Origin: Brevundimonas fontaquae
Lineage (GTDB): Bacteria > Pseudomonadota > Alphaproteobacteria > Caulobacterales > Caulobacteraceae
Assembly: GCF_017086445.1 (NCBI RefSeq)
Contig: NZ_CP070968.1
Coordinates: 2,666,001-2,730,000, forward strand
Length of the DNA: 64,000 bases
Reading direction: 5' to 3'
Below are positions 33,004 through 42,804 of this stretch, piece after piece. Under the pieces are notes generated by a model. That model saw only the letters and a list, made by a program, of their open reading frames with translations, was not told the DNA's origin and searched no databases. Each line of letters begins with the position of its first letter. Position 1 is the first letter of the stretch. Made by a program: the position numbers and the translations under genes.

Positions 33004-33480
33004 CTAGCGGCGGTAGAACCGCGAGACAGTCAGGCCGACGACCAATGCGCCGGCGCCGACGATCAAGGCGTCCTCGATCAGGCCGCTCTTGGTCTGGCCG
33101 ATGCGGGCCATGGCCTTCTTGCGCCCCGAAAGGGTCAGATAGGCCAGCGGCACGGCCGTGCCGACCGCCAGGCCTGCGCCCAACTTCTCCTTGCCGCGAG
33201 GGGCCAGGGCGGCGCCGGCGATGCCCGCGCTCATGACCCGCGCCAATAGGCCCAGGAAGACGGTGCGATCGGGCGCAGTCTTCATCTTGTCGCCCAGCAG
33301 TTCGCCGATACCCATGGCCAGGGCGCCGAACTTGAACAGCGGCCGGTTCAGCAGGAAGACGCGGCCGGGCAACGGCTTGTGCGCCAGTTCGGCTGCGGCG
33401 AGGGCCGCCATCGGGGTCATGGAACGGGCGCTGGCGACAGCGCCGATGAGGGCGGACGGGAGGAGGTCGAGGGCTTTCAT
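33004..33480 (-). CDS. DUF4126 membrane protein
   Basis: Protein of 158 aa with four hydrophobic segments and conserved small residues (SALIGAVASARSMTPMAALA at the N-terminus, GALVVGLTVSRFYRR at the C-terminus), matching the DUF4126 family of unknown function. The ATG at 33480 gives the family start. Confidence 0.78.
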   Translation of the reverse strand: MKALDLLPSALIGAVASARSMTPMAALAAAELAHKPLPGRVFLLNRPLFKFGALAMGIGELLGDKMKTAPDRTVFLGLLARVMSAGIAGAALAPRGKEKLGAGLAVGTAVPLAYLTLSGRKKAMARIGQTKSGLIEDALIVGAGALVVGLTVSRFYRR

Positions 33481-33531
33481 GCCGCCACAACACCCGACCG
33501 AACCGGAAGGTTCAGCCCGTTTCAGCCCGTT

Positions 33532-33981
33532 TCAGGCGCGGGCCGCCAGGACGTTGCGGATCGCCAGGCTGGAGTGGATGCGCGACACCCCCGGCAGACG
33601 CGACAGGACGTCCTTGTGGATCACCTCATAGGCGGCGATGTCGGGCGCGACCGCGCGGACGATGTAGTCGGCCTCGCCCGCCATCAGATAGCAGTCGCGG
33701 ATTTCCGGGTGGTTGCGGACGGCCGCCTCGAACCGGCGCATGTGGTCGTCGGTCTGCTTCTCCAAGGTGATCTCGACATAGGCGACGACGCCGTCGTCGC
33801 TGTCGTTGGCCAGGACGGCGGCATAGCCCCGGATCACCCCGCGCTCTTCCAACCGCCGCACGCGCCGCAGGCAGGCGGAAGGCGACAGACCGACGGCGGA
33901 AGCCAGGTCCGCATTGCTGATACGCCCGTCTGCGCGGAGCCGTTGAAGGAGACGCTGGTCGAGGGGATCGAGCAGGGACAC
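33532..33981 (-). CDS. Lrp/AsnC family transcriptional regulator
   Basis: Protein of 149 aa: helix-turn-helix (about residues 10-60, DGRISNADLASAVGLSPSAC) and RAM/AsnC ligand-binding domain (about 70-145, with MAGEADYIVRAVA). It is divergent from dadA (start 34117), the classical arrangement in which the regulator senses an amino acid and controls its deamination. The 135 bp between the two starts must hold the operators, but I see no clear Lrp box. Confidence 0.92.
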   Translation of the reverse strand: MSLLDPLDQRLLQRLRADGRISNADLASAVGLSPSACLRRVRRLEERGVIRGYAAVLANDSDDGVVAYVEITLEKQTDDHMRRFEAAVRNHPEIRDCYLMAGEADYIVRAVAPDIAAYEVIHKDVLSRLPGVSRIHSSLAIRNVLAARA

Positions 33982-34116
33982 AAGTTTCCGCCGTTCAGCC
34001 GCAGATTATTGCGTCAGACTTCTATCAGTGACCGATCGTTGCGCAAACAGGCAGGATCGTCGATCCATGCGGCGCTAGCTTGCGGCGAATAACAACATTG
34101 GGCTTGGAAACGTCAC

Positions 34117-35403
34117 ATGCGGGTTCTGGTGCTTGGATCGGGCGTCATCGGCGTCACCACCGCCTGGTATCTCAGCCAGGCCGGGCATGAGGTCACGGTG
34201 GTGGATCGGCAGGCCGGCCCGGCGCTGGAAACCAGCTTCGCCAACGCCGCGCAGATTTCGCCGGGCTATTCCGCGCCCTGGGCTGCGCCGTCGATCCCCG
34301 TCAAGGCGATGAAGTGGCTGCTGATGCGCCACGCGCCGCTGATCGTGCGGCCGCGGCTGGACATGGCCATGGTGCGCTGGACCGTGGCCATGCTGCGCAA
34401 CTGCACCCATGACCGCTATGCGCTGAACAAGAGCCGGATGGTACGCCTGGCCGAATACAGCCGCGACCAGATCGACCTGCTGCGCCGCGAGACCGGCATC
34501 GCCTATGACGGTCGCCAGCAGGGCACGCTGCAGCTGTTTCGTACCGAAAAACAACTGGCCGACGTGCACAAGGACGTCGATGTGCTGAAGGCCGCCGGCG
34601 TGCCGTGCGAGGTTCTGGACCGCACGGGCTGTATCGCGGCCGAGCCGGGCCTGGCCGCCTCCGACGTCGATTTCGTCGGGGGCCTACGGCTGCCGCATGA
34701 CGAGACCGGCGACTGCTTCCTGTTCACCAACGCCCTGGCGAAGCTGGCGGCGGAGCGCGGCGTGGTCTTCCATACCGGAACCGAGATCCAGTCGATCACG
34801 ATGACGGACGGTCGTGCGACCGGCGCCCTGACCAGCAAGGGCGCCATGACGGCCGATCTGGTGATCCTGGCGCTCGGTTCCTATTCGCCGATGATGGCCA
34901 AGCCGCTGGGTCTCGATCTGCCGGTCTATCCGGTGAAGGGCTATTCGATCACGGCCAAGATCGTGAACGAAGACCGGGCGCCCGTCTCCACCGTCATGGA
35001 CGAAAGCTACAAGGTGGCGATCACGCGTCTGGGCGACCGCATCCGCGTGGGCGGCATGGCCGAGCTTTCGGGATACAACAACACCCTGCCCGCCGTCCGT
35101 CGCGAGACCCTGGCCCATTCTGTCGGCAGCCTGTTCCCGGGCGGCGGCGACCTGGCGAGCGCCAGCTATTGGTCGGGCCTGCGTCCAATGACGCCGGACG
35201 GCACGCCGGTGATCGGTGCGACCAAGGTTCCGGGGCTCTATCTGAACACCGGCCACGGCACCCTGGGCTGGACCATGGCGTGCGGCTCGGCGCGGGTTCT
35301 GGCCGACATGGTCGACGGCAAGGCGGCCGAGATCGAAACCCGCGACCTGTCGCTGAACCGCTACGGCGCCTGGGCCGGGGCGTTCGCGCCGGGCTACAGC
35401 TGA
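34117..35403 (+). CDS. dadA: D-amino acid dehydrogenase small subunit
   Basis: FAD-dependent membrane-associated dehydrogenase of 428 aa that oxidises D-alanine and other D-amino acids to 2-oxo acids and passes electrons to the quinone pool. The Rossmann motif [19 protein letters not shown] is at residues 3-21, and the C-terminal family motif is [20 protein letters not shown]. Divergent from the Lrp gene, as in other proteobacteria. No alanine racemase gene (dadX) follows; instead there is a 345 bp repeat-bearing gap. Confidence 0.94.
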   Translation: MRVLVLGSGVIGVTTAWYLSQAGHEVTVVDRQAGPALETSFANAAQISPGYSAPWAAPSIPVKAMKWLLMRHAPLIVRPRLDMAMVRWTVAMLRNCTHDRYALNKSRMVRLAEYSRDQIDLLRRETGIAYDGRQQGTLQLFRTEKQLADVHKDVDVLKAAGVPCEVLDRTGCIAAEPGLAASDVDFVGGLRLPHDETGDCFLFTNALAKLAAERGVVFHTGTEIQSITMTDGRATGALTSKGAMTADLVILALGSYSPMMAKPLGLDLPVYPVKGYSITAKIVNEDRAPVSTVMDESYKVAITRLGDRIRVGGMAELSGYNNTLPAVRRETLAHSVGSLFPGGGDLASASYWSGLRPMTPDGTPVIGATKVPGLYLNTGHGTLGWTMACGSARVLADMVDGKAAEIETRDLSLNRYGAWAGAFAPGYS

Positions 35404-35748
35404 GGTCAGACGTCGGCGGGTAATTTTACCGTCTAAAGAGTCTAATTCGTCTAATCGCGCGCCGGTGGGGCCTTGGCACGCGGACGGGAATTCACCGTCT
35501 AAAGTGTCTAATTCGTCTAATCCGGCGGCATCATCCGGGTGACGCGCAGGAGGGATTTCGCCGTCCCTTCCGCCTGAACTTACGCTGTCAAAGATCGCCG
35601 GCCAGTCTACCACACGGCCGGAGCGCGGTCGGTTAGACGCCGTTCGGGCGCGAAAACCCGTTGGAAATCAGACAGCGGGGCGCCGACGATGCGCTGGCAG
35701 GGTGTCGCGACGTGGCGCGGCGCGTCGGAGCGCCCTATAGAGCGCGCG
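35404..35748. other. 345 bp gap between dadA and queA
   Basis: No gene I can support. It contains a 66 bp-period repeat with two clusters of three GTCTAA hexamers (35431-35454 and 35497-35520), a degenerate third unit near 35553-35580, a single inverted TTAGAC at 35633-35638, and a hairpin CCGGCC-N12-GGCCGG at 35598-35621. An open frame on the minus strand across it repeats LDELDxLDG but uses TTA leucine codons that genes here avoid. Confidence 0.6.
35431..35520. repeat. two clusters of three phased GTCTAA hexamers
   Basis: GTCTAA begins at 35431, 35440 and 35449, then again at 35497, 35506 and 35515: exact 9-base steps within each cluster and 66 bases between clusters. The sequence from ACCGTCTAAAG to CGTCTAATC is the same in both copies apart from one base. 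Looks like a phased protein-binding array. Confidence 0.8.
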
Positions 35749-36834
35749 ATGAAGACCGCCGATTTCGATTTCGACCTGCCCGAAGACCGGATTGCGTTGC
35801 GCCCCGCCGATCCGCGCGATTCGGCACGGCTGCTGGTGGTGAAAGGCGGCGCGCTGGAAGACCGGATCATTCGCGATCTGCCGGACTTCCTGCAGCCCGG
35901 CGACGCCCTGGTGTTCAACGATACGCGGGTCATTCCCGCCCGTCTGTCGGGCGTGCGCCAGCGGATCGGGGCCGAGGGCGAAACCCTGACGGTCGAGGTG
36001 GAGGCGACGCTGCATCACCGCGACGCGCCCGACGTCTGGTCCGCTTTCATGAAGCCGGGCAAGCGGATCAAGCCGGGTGATCGGATCCGGTTCGGAAACG
36101 CGAGCGACGCCGCCTGCGACCTGGGGCGGCTGGACGCCACGGTGACGGCCAAGGGGGAAGACGGCCTAATCACCTTGACCTTCGACCTGGCGGGACCGGC
36201 GCTGGACGATGCGATCCGCGAGGTCGGGGTCATGCCCCTGCCGCCCTATATCGCCGCCAAACGGCCCGAAGACGACCGCGACCGGTCGGACTATCAGACC
36301 GTCTTCGCCGAGCATGACGGGTCAGTGGCGGCGCCGACGGCGGGGTTGCATTTCACCCCTGCCCTGCTGGACGCCATCCGCGCCAAGGGCGTCTCGACCC
36401 ATGCGGTGACGCTGCATGTCGGGGCCGGCACTTTCCTGCCGGTCAAGGCCGACGACCTGGCCGACCACAAGATGCACAGCGAATGGGGCGAGGTGTCGCC
36501 TGAAACCGCCGCCGCCCTGAACGCCGTCCATGCAAAGGGCGGGCGCATCGTCTGCGTCGGCACCACCTCCCTGCGGCTGCTGGAAAGCGCGTCGGCCGAG
36601 GACGGCGAGATCAAACCCTTCCACGGCGACACGGCCATCTTCATCACGCCCGGCTATCGGTTCCGGGCGGTCGATGTGCTGATGACCAACTTCCACCTGC
36701 CGAAGTCGACGCTGTTCATGCTGGTCAGCGCCTTTGCCGGCACGGCGACGATGAAGGCGGCCTATGCCCATGCGGTCGCCGACGGCTATCGCTTCTATTC
36801 CTACGGCGACGGATCGCTGCTGTTCAGAGCGTAA
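35749..36834 (+). CDS. queA: S-adenosylmethionine:tRNA ribosyltransferase-isomerase QueA
   Basis: Enzyme of 361 aa that transfers and isomerises the ribosyl part of AdoMet onto 7-aminomethyl-7-deazaguanine in tRNA, giving epoxyqueuosine. Family motifs: [54 protein letters not shown] and [10 protein letters not shown]. The ATG at 35749 matches the family; the longer frame does not. It serves the same pathway as queCED at 22549-24280. No tgt gene follows within the window. Confidence 0.95.
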   Translation: MKTADFDFDLPEDRIALRPADPRDSARLLVVKGGALEDRIIRDLPDFLQPGDALVFNDTRVIPARLSGVRQRIGAEGETLTVEVEATLHHRDAPDVWSAFMKPGKRIKPGDRIRFGNASDAACDLGRLDATVTAKGEDGLITLTFDLAGPALDDAIREVGVMPLPPYIAAKRPEDDRDRSDYQTVFAEHDGSVAAPTAGLHFTPALLDAIRAKGVSTHAVTLHVGAGTFLPVKADDLADHKMHSEWGEVSPETAAALNAVHAKGGRIVCVGTTSLRLLESASAEDGEIKPFHGDTAIFITPGYRFRAVDVLMTNFHLPKSTLFMLVSAFAGTATMKAAYAHAVADGYRFYSYGDGSLLFRA

Positions 36835-36857
36835 AAAGCCCTCAAGCTCTACAGTCC

Positions 36858-36984
36858 GTCATTCCGGGGCTGAGCGCAGCGAAGAACCCGGAACCCAGGG
36901 CACATCCCAACCGCCGACCGAAATCCAACGCCGGATGCGAGCCTCCTGGGTTCCGGGCTCGCCCTTCGGGCGCCCCGGAATGAC
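36858..36984. repeat. 127 bp dispersed palindromic repeat with terminal inverted ends
   Basis: Starts GTCATTCCGGGGC (36858-36870) and ends with its reverse complement GCCCCGGAATGAC (36972-36984). Inside, AACCCGGAACCCAGG and CCTGGGTTCCGGG form a second inverted pair, so the whole element can fold into one long cruciform. It looks like the non-coding palindromic repeats dispersed in alphaproteobacterial genomes. It lies between the ends of queA and pdxH, where it could also stop transcription. Confidence 0.8.
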
Positions 36985-37013
36985 GGCTGTGGGACGGATA
37001 TCGGGAATCCAGA

Positions 37014-37688
37014 TCAGGGCCAGAGGCGGCCTGAGCGCCAGGCCTCGCCGTCGCGGTCGAACCGCAGTCGGTCATGCAGGCGGAACGGGCGATCGCGCCA
37101 GAACTCGACCGAGCGCGGCACGACGCGCCATCCGGTCCAGTGGGACGGGCGCGGCACCTCCTGACCATCGAAACGCGCGGTTTCGCGGCCCACGGCCTCT
37201 TCCAGCACGGTGCGATCCGACAGGGGCCGGGACTGGTCCGAGGCCCAGGCGCCGATGCGGCTTTCGCGCGCGCGGCTGGCGAAATAGGCGTCGGCCTCGG
37301 CCGGCGTGACCGGCTCGACCGCGCCGCGCACCCGCACCTGGCGACGCAGGGATTTCCAGTGGAAGGTCAGGGCGGCGGCCGCGCAACCGGCCAGTTCGAC
37401 GCCCTTGGCGCTCTCGCTGTTCGAATAGAAGGTGAAGCCCCGCGCATCGACGTCCTTCAGCAGGACGATCCGCGCATCGGGCAGGCCGTCAGCGTCGATG
37501 GTCGACAGGGTCATGGCGTTGGGATCGTTCGGCTCGTGCGCCCTCGCGTCCGCCAGCCATTCGACGAAAAGGCCGATGGGTTCGGGGCGGTCGAAGATGG
37601 TCTCGTCGCCATTGGCGGCCAGGGCGGCGGCATAGTCGCGGGCGTATTCCTCACGCGACGGGCTGGGCGGGATCACGGAAGCGGTCAT
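37014..37688 (-). CDS. pdxH: pyridoxamine 5'-phosphate oxidase
   Basis: FMN enzyme of 224 aa that makes pyridoxal 5'-phosphate in vitamin B6 synthesis and salvage. Family motifs: [65 protein letters not shown], and the C-terminal FRLHDRLRF plus RLWP end. The ATG at 37688 was chosen; the frame extends to 37754 without similarity. Divergent from the J-protein gene. Confidence 0.95.
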   Translation of the reverse strand: MTASVIPPSPSREEYARDYAAALAANGDETIFDRPEPIGLFVEWLADARAHEPNDPNAMTLSTIDADGLPDARIVLLKDVDARGFTFYSNSESAKGVELAGCAAAALTFHWKSLRRQVRVRGAVEPVTPAEADAYFASRARESRIGAWASDQSRPLSDRTVLEEAVGRETARFDGQEVPRPSHWTGWRVVPRSVEFWRDRPFRLHDRLRFDRDGEAWRSGRLWP

Positions 37689-37798
37689 GCGAGTGATGTA
37701 GTGGTTGCAGGAGCGGCTGGAAATGATCGAGGTCAAAAACGGGCGTGTCGCCATCAGGGTTAACCGCCCATTGACCCTGATGGGCGAACGGTGACGGC

Positions 37799-38545
37799 AT
37801 GAACGCGCCTGTTTCGATTTCAGATGTGTCCGGCGTCCGCGAGGCCCTCTCGATCCTGGGCCTAGAAACGGATGCGCGCGGCGATGTCGATGCGTCGACG
37901 CTGAAGGCCGCCTTCCGCACGGCGGTGAAGGCGGCGCGGCCGGATCAGGCGGGCGGCGACGCCGAGCGGTTCCGGCGCGTGATCGCGGCCTATCGGCTGA
38001 TCCAGGCGCATCAGCCCCCTCGCCCCGCCCTGTCGGCGCCCGCCGCGCGGCCCACGCCGACGCCGGTTCTGGTCCTGTCGCCGATGCAGGCCCTGGCCGG
38101 GGGGCAGGTCGAGGTCCGGCTGGGCGCGCGCACGGTGCGGGTCACGGCGCCCAGGGGCCTGCGCAGCGGCGATCATCTGCGGCTGAGACGCGGGGCGGCG
38201 GACGGGAGCGATCTCTATCTGTCGGTGTTGATCCGACCCGAGGACGGGCTGTCGGTCGTCGGCGACGATCTGTTCATGACCTGGGCCGTCGAGCGTCGCC
38301 TGATGGCCGACGGCGGGCGGGTGGAGATCGAAACCCCTATCGGCACGCGCTCGGCCTGGATCACCGCCGACATGGCCGCGCCGGTGCGGGTGCGGCTGAA
38401 GGACCTGGGCCTGCCCGCGCGCGGATCGCGGCCGGCGGGGCATCTGTTCGTGACGCTTGAGCCGTCGTCTGATGTTCCCTCGGCGGCCGAAGACCTGCTG
38501 GTGCGGTTCACGCGGGTCTGGACGCAGGAGCGTCTGGCGGCCTAA
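37799..38545 (+). CDS. DnaJ-like protein with RPD in place of HPD
   Basis: Protein of 248 aa. An N-terminal J-domain-like segment (residues about 15-72, [20 protein letters not shown]) is followed by a Pro-rich linker and a CbpA/DnaJ-type C-terminal substrate-binding region (about 92-225, [35 protein letters not shown]). The HPD motif that stimulates DnaK is Arg47-Pro48-Asp49. It may therefore bind clients without activating DnaK. It starts just before aroC (9 bp gap), so the two are probably co-transcribed. Confidence 0.85.
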   Translation: MNAPVSISDVSGVREALSILGLETDARGDVDASTLKAAFRTAVKAARPDQAGGDAERFRRVIAAYRLIQAHQPPRPALSAPAARPTPTPVLVLSPMQALAGGQVEVRLGARTVRVTAPRGLRSGDHLRLRRGAADGSDLYLSVLIRPEDGLSVVGDDLFMTWAVERRLMADGGRVEIETPIGTRSAWITADMAAPVRVRLKDLGLPARGSRPAGHLFVTLEPSSDVPSAAEDLLVRFTRVWTQERLAA

Positions 38546-38554
38546 GTCGGGGCC

Positions 38555-39640
38555 ATGTCGCACAATACCTTCGGCCATCTGTTTCGCGTGACCACCTGGG
38601 GCGAGAGCCACGGGCCGGCGATCGGCTGCGTCGTTGATGGATGCCCGCCGATGATCCCGCTGACCGAGGCGGACCTTCAGCCCTGGCTGGACCAGAGAAA
38701 GCCGGGCGGCAGCCGCTTCGTGACCCAGCGCAAGGAAAGCGACACGGCGCGCATCCTGTCGGGCGTGTTCGACGACGGCGACGGACCGGTGACGACGGGT
38801 ACGCCGATCTCGATCCTGATCGAGAACGAGGACCAGCGGTCCAAGGACTATGGCGAGATCGCCCGCGCCTATCGGCCGGGGCACGCCGACTATGCCTATC
38901 AAGCCAAATACGGGGTGCGCGACCACCGGGGCGGCGGTCGATCCTCGGCGCGCGAAACCGCCAGCCGCGTGGCGGCCGGGGCCTTGGCGCGCAAGGTGCT
39001 GGGCGACGGGATCAGGATCCGCGCCGGCGTGGTCCAGATCGGCCCGCACCGGATCGCACCGGACCAGATCGATTTCGACGCCGTCCACACCAATCCGCTG
39101 TTCGCCGCATCGGCCGAGGTCGTGGGCGACTGGGAGGCCTATCTGGACAGCATCCGCAAGGCCGGGTCGTCGGTCGGGGCCGTGGTCGCGCTGGAGGTCA
39201 CGGGCGTTCCAGCCGGATGGGGCGCGCCATTGTACGGCAAGCTGGATTCTGAACTGGCGGCGGCCCTGATGTCGATCAATGCGGCCAAGGGGGTCGAGAT
39301 CGGGGCCGGCTTCGAGGCCGCCGAACTGACCGGAGAACAGAACGCCGACGAGATGCGGCTGGACCTGAACAAGCAGCCGGTCTTCCTGTCGAACAAGGCG
39401 GGCGGGGTGCTGGGCGGGATTTCGACTGGCCAGCCGGTGACGGCGCGGGTGGCGTTCAAGCCGACCTCCTCCATCCTGACCCTGCGCCAGACGATCACCC
39501 GCGACGGCGAAGAGACGGACCTGCGCACCAAGGGGCGTCACGACCCGTGCGTCGCCCTGCGCGCCGTACCGGTGGTCGAGGCCATGACCGCCTGCGTCCT
39601 CGCCGACGCCCATCTGAGACACCGCGCCCAGGTCGGCTGA
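38555..39640 (+). CDS. aroC: chorismate synthase
   Basis: FMN-dependent enzyme of 361 aa for the last step of the shikimate pathway (EPSP to chorismate). Motifs: [19 protein letters not shown] at the N-terminus, [20 protein letters not shown] (about residues 126-145) and [20 protein letters not shown] near the C-terminus. It follows the J-protein gene by 9 bases. Confidence 0.96.
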   Translation: MSHNTFGHLFRVTTWGESHGPAIGCVVDGCPPMIPLTEADLQPWLDQRKPGGSRFVTQRKESDTARILSGVFDDGDGPVTTGTPISILIENEDQRSKDYGEIARAYRPGHADYAYQAKYGVRDHRGGGRSSARETASRVAAGALARKVLGDGIRIRAGVVQIGPHRIAPDQIDFDAVHTNPLFAASAEVVGDWEAYLDSIRKAGSSVGAVVALEVTGVPAGWGAPLYGKLDSELAAALMSINAAKGVEIGAGFEAAELTGEQNADEMRLDLNKQPVFLSNKAGGVLGGISTGQPVTARVAFKPTSSILTLRQTITRDGEETDLRTKGRHDPCVALRAVPVVEAMTACVLADAHLRHRAQVG

Positions 39641-39867
39641 TCAGGGCCTGGCTCGGGCCGGACGCGGGTTTGCGCGATCGGTTTCGAGCCTCTGCGGCGG
39701 CTCGGTCGGACGCGCCTCGCACCGCATCAAGGCCATCAGGGCCGACAGGCCTGTCGTCATCACGATCATCGCTCAATTCCTGCAACTGCGAACCGTTTGC
39801 AGGTTTGCGCATGTCGAGGGTGCGTGCAAGACAAGGGACCGGTGGCGCCCAACTCAGGAGATCAACC

Positions 39868-40209
39868 GTGCGTGAAGACGGAAAGCTGGACTACCTCGAA
39901 CTGCCCGCCGCCAATCTGCCTGCGACCAAGGAATTCTACAGCCAGGCGTTCGGCTGGACCTTCATGGATTACGGCCCGACCTATGCGGCCTTCGATCAGG
40001 GTTTGGACGGCGGGTTCGACGCCGATCAGGCCGATCAGACCAAGGCTCCCCTGCCCATCCTGTACGCCCACGACCTGGAAGCCATGCTGGCCAAGGTCGA
40101 GGCGGCCGGCGGCCTGATTTTGAAGCCGATCTACAGCTTCCCCGGCGGTCGCCGCTTCCACTTCGCCGATCCGGCCGGCACCGAACTGGCGGTGTGGTCC
40201 GAGGGCTGA
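39868..40209 (+). CDS. VOC family protein
   Basis: Protein of 113 aa with the glyoxalase/VOC fold: LDYLELPAANLPATKEFYSQ at the start and RRFHFADPAGTELAVWSEG at the end. No activity can be assigned. The start is a GTG at 39868 with CAGGAG 8 bases upstream; the open frame extends back to 39547 but overlaps aroC and has no similarity. The 3' end is 3 bases from the convergent gene at 40213. Confidence 0.83.
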   Translation: MREDGKLDYLELPAANLPATKEFYSQAFGWTFMDYGPTYAAFDQGLDGGFDADQADQTKAPLPILYAHDLEAMLAKVEAAGGLILKPIYSFPGGRRFHFADPAGTELAVWSEG

Positions 40210-40212
40210 GCC

Positions 40213-41007
40213 CTATTTGACGTCGATGGACTGGCCGATGCGTTCGGCCAGATCCCGGTCCGCGCCCTCAACGCTGGCGATCCAGACGTGGATCTCTTTG
40301 GGGTCCGTGGCGCGCTGGAACAGGTGCTCCATCGCCAGACGGCGGCTGCCTTCGGTCACGACGACCGAGGCGCGGCCGCCGGCGCGGACCGTCTCGCCGT
40401 CGTAGATCGGAAACTGCGACGAAGGCCCGGCGTAGATCATCAGCAGGGTCTGGTCGCCGCGCTGGACGCGATAGATGCTGGCGTTCGCGCCCGCCCGCGC
40501 CGGGGTGATCGTCAGGCCGGCGGGCAGTTGGATGCTGAACGGCAGAGCGGCGATGGCGGCGGCGCTCAAGGCCGCCGGCGCGGGCGCGGCGGCCGGCGCG
40601 GTTGCGGCAGGCGCGGTCGTTGTCGGTTGAGGCGCGGTCGCCTGAGGCGCCGTTGTGGTCGGGGCTGGCGTTTGCGGACGTGTCGCCGTCGCCGGGCGCG
40701 GCGTGGCCGTCGGGCTTTGTCCGATTGGCGGCTGGACCTGGGTCGTGCGCGGTTCGGATGACGCGGCGGGCGCCGGACGCGGCGATGCCGCGGGGGTCTG
40801 GCCGATTGGCGGCAAGGCCTGGGTCGTCGCCCTGGCCGGAGCTTGGGCCGGGACTTGGGTCGACGCTGCGGTGGAGGCGGCGGGCGGGGTCGCGGAAGGC
40901 GGCGCGCTGTTCAGGTCCCGCGTCAGGTTGGAACCGGCGCGCTGCGGCGGGGGCGTCGTCGCCTGTCCGGAAATCACGAGGGCGGCGGCAAGGGCGATCA
41001 TGGGCAT
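40213..41007 (-). CDS. Pro/Ala/Thr-rich envelope protein of unknown function
   Basis: Protein of 264 aa: a short N-terminal hydrophobic segment (residues 1-16, possible signal peptide), a low-complexity Pro/Ala/Thr region (about 17-150) with a repeated unit PPIGQ-x-P-x-A-x-PRPA (two copies), and a folded C-terminal domain (about 155-264, with LPAGLTITPARAGANASIYR and ATDPKEIHVWIASVEGAD). I do not recognise the C-terminal domain. Such linkers are typical of cell-wall-spanning proteins. Confidence 0.68.
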   Translation of the reverse strand: MPMIALAAALVISGQATTPPPQRAGSNLTRDLNSAPPSATPPAASTAASTQVPAQAPARATTQALPPIGQTPAASPRPAPAASSEPRTTQVQPPIGQSPTATPRPATATRPQTPAPTTTAPQATAPQPTTTAPAATAPAAAPAPAALSAAAIAALPFSIQLPAGLTITPARAGANASIYRVQRGDQTLLMIYAGPSSQFPIYDGETVRAGGRASVVVTEGSRRLAMEHLFQRATDPKEIHVWIASVEGADRDLAERIGQSIDVK

Positions 41008-41050
41008 GGCCTGACCATCGCGCGGCCGGCGCGCGACCGCAAGCGCGACC

Positions 41051-42742
41051 TCACGCCTTGGGCAGCGCGACCCAGAAGGTGGCGCCCTCGCCCGGCGCCG
41101 AAATCACGCCAATCGAGCCGCCCTGCAACTCGACCAATCGCTTGGCCAGGGCCAGGCCGACGCCGTGCCCCTCGACCGTCGAACGCTCAAGGCCCAGACG
41201 GTTGAAGGGTTCGAACAGCTGCGCCTGCTTCTGTAGCGACAAGCCGGGGCCGAAATCGCTGACCTCGATGCGGACGCAGTCGTCCTGACGAAGCGCACGC
41301 AAAACGACACGGCCGCCGGACCCGCCGTATTTCAGCGCATTGCTGGTCAGGTTGGTGATGATCTGGGCCAGACGCTGAGAGTCCGCGACCGCGATCAAGC
41401 CATCGCCCTCGCACACCACCTCGACGGCGACACGGTCGGCGTCGGGCCACAGCAGGCACGTGCGGCGCACGTCTTCCAGCAGGCCCGGAATGTCGGTCGG
41501 GCGCAGATCGACCCGGACCGCCCCGGATTCGGCGCGGGCCACATCCAACAGATCATGAGCGAGGGTCTCGACCTGACGCGCGGTCCTGACCAGCATGTCG
41601 GACATTTCGGCCTGCTGGGCCGAAACCGGCCCCAGGTGGCCCTGCCGCCATAGATCGCCAATGCCGATGATGCCGGCGACGGGGCTCTTGATCTCGTGGG
41701 CGACGTTGGCGAGCAGGCGGGACTTGGCCTCCGACGCTTTTTCGGCGCGTTCACGGCCAACGCGCGCGCGCTCCGCCAGAAGATCACGCTCTTCCAGTAA
41801 CGAGGCCACCAGCAGAACGGGCATATAGCCGATCAGCACCAGCATCTGGGCCATCAGAACCTGGTGGGTCAGGTCGCCTTGGACATAGGGGCCATTGCCG
41901 ATCATGGCGCTGCCGACCAGCAGCACGCTCATCACGACCAGGGTAAAGGCTGTGCCGGCGACGCCGAGCCGCACCGCGATCCCCAGCAGAAGCGGCAGCA
42001 GGACGAAGCCCATCGGCACGTCGCCCGTGAAGGCGACATAATAGAAGACGGGAACCAGTCCGATCAGAACGGCGGCCTCGATCAGTTTCCTGGGCTTCAG
42101 CAGGCGGGCGAACATGGCGGGCGTCAGCGACATGCCCAGCGAGCCCAGCACAGCGATGCCCAAAGTGTGGCCAAGCCACCAGGTCTGGAAGCCCTGCCAC
42201 ACGATCTCGGTCTGACCGATCTGCGACAGGATCAGGACGCTGCAAAGGGCGGCCGGGATCGGCGCCAGGACAGCCGCGAAGATCAGGAAGCTGACCGCGC
42301 CGTTCAGGCTGGAAAGGTTGAGCGTAGGAGAGAACCGGCGCGCCAGCAGGACGGCCCCCACGATTTCGATCATGTTGGTGATCGTGAAGGCCAGCGCCAG
42401 CGGCGGGTTATTGCCGGCGATGATCTCGCCGATCAGGATACTGACCGTCATGACCCCGGCGAAGATCAGGTCGCTGGTGCGGCCGCGGCTGGTGCGCAGC
42501 CAGACAGCGACCGCAACGCCGCTGGCGCCCCAGAGACCGGCGACCAGACCGGCCGAACGGGTGTAGGCGATGGCCATGGCGACCAGGATGGCGACCGCCA
42601 CGCCCGTCAATACCGGGATCAGGGGATTAGGACCGTCAGGGCCGTCGGCGTCGCCTGGGCCGGGCCGATAGCCGACCTCCATCACGCCCTTGACGGACGC
42701 GGTGCGGGGCTCATCGGCATTGAGCGCACGGCTCACGATCAT
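41051..42742 (-). CDS. membrane sensor histidine kinase with MASE1-like N-terminus
   Basis: Protein of 563 aa. The N-terminal half (about residues 40-320) has eight or so membrane segments in the style of MASE1-type sensor domains. The cytoplasmic part holds the HisKA domain (H-box LLANVAHEIKSPVAG) and an ATPase domain (SNALKYGGSG, DFGPGLS, GHGVGLALAKRLVEL). It has no receiver and no neighbouring response regulator, so it is an orphan kinase. The start could also be at an internal ATG near residue 21 (MEVGYRPG). Confidence 0.87.
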   Translation of the reverse strand: MIVSRALNADEPRTASVKGVMEVGYRPGPGDADGPDGPNPLIPVLTGVAVAILVAMAIAYTRSAGLVAGLWGASGVAVAVWLRTSRGRTSDLIFAGVMTVSILIGEIIAGNNPPLALAFTITNMIEIVGAVLLARRFSPTLNLSSLNGAVSFLIFAAVLAPIPAALCSVLILSQIGQTEIVWQGFQTWWLGHTLGIAVLGSLGMSLTPAMFARLLKPRKLIEAAVLIGLVPVFYYVAFTGDVPMGFVLLPLLLGIAVRLGVAGTAFTLVVMSVLLVGSAMIGNGPYVQGDLTHQVLMAQMLVLIGYMPVLLVASLLEERDLLAERARVGRERAEKASEAKSRLLANVAHEIKSPVAGIIGIGDLWRQGHLGPVSAQQAEMSDMLVRTARQVETLAHDLLDVARAESGAVRVDLRPTDIPGLLEDVRRTCLLWPDADRVAVEVVCEGDGLIAVADSQRLAQIITNLTSNALKYGGSGGRVVLRALRQDDCVRIEVSDFGPGLSLQKQAQLFEPFNRLGLERSTVEGHGVGLALAKRLVELQGGSIGVISAPGEGATFWVALPKA

Positions 42743-42804
42743 GGACAGGTTCCGACCAATCAGAGGTCGGGATAGGACGACACGGTTCCTAATATCCCCT
42801 GAAG

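Noticed and set aside
35404..35613. Minus-strand frame in the dadA-queA gap with the repeated peptide LDELDxLDG
   Set aside because: It needs a frame that runs on through the antisense of dadA, uses TTA codons avoided by genes here, and has no ribosome site. The DNA repeat itself is kept as a finding.
37862..39622. 586-residue open frame on the minus strand across the J-protein and aroC genes
   Set aside because: Shadow of two recognisable genes; rich in Arg, Gly, His and Gln as expected of an antisense frame in high-GC DNA.
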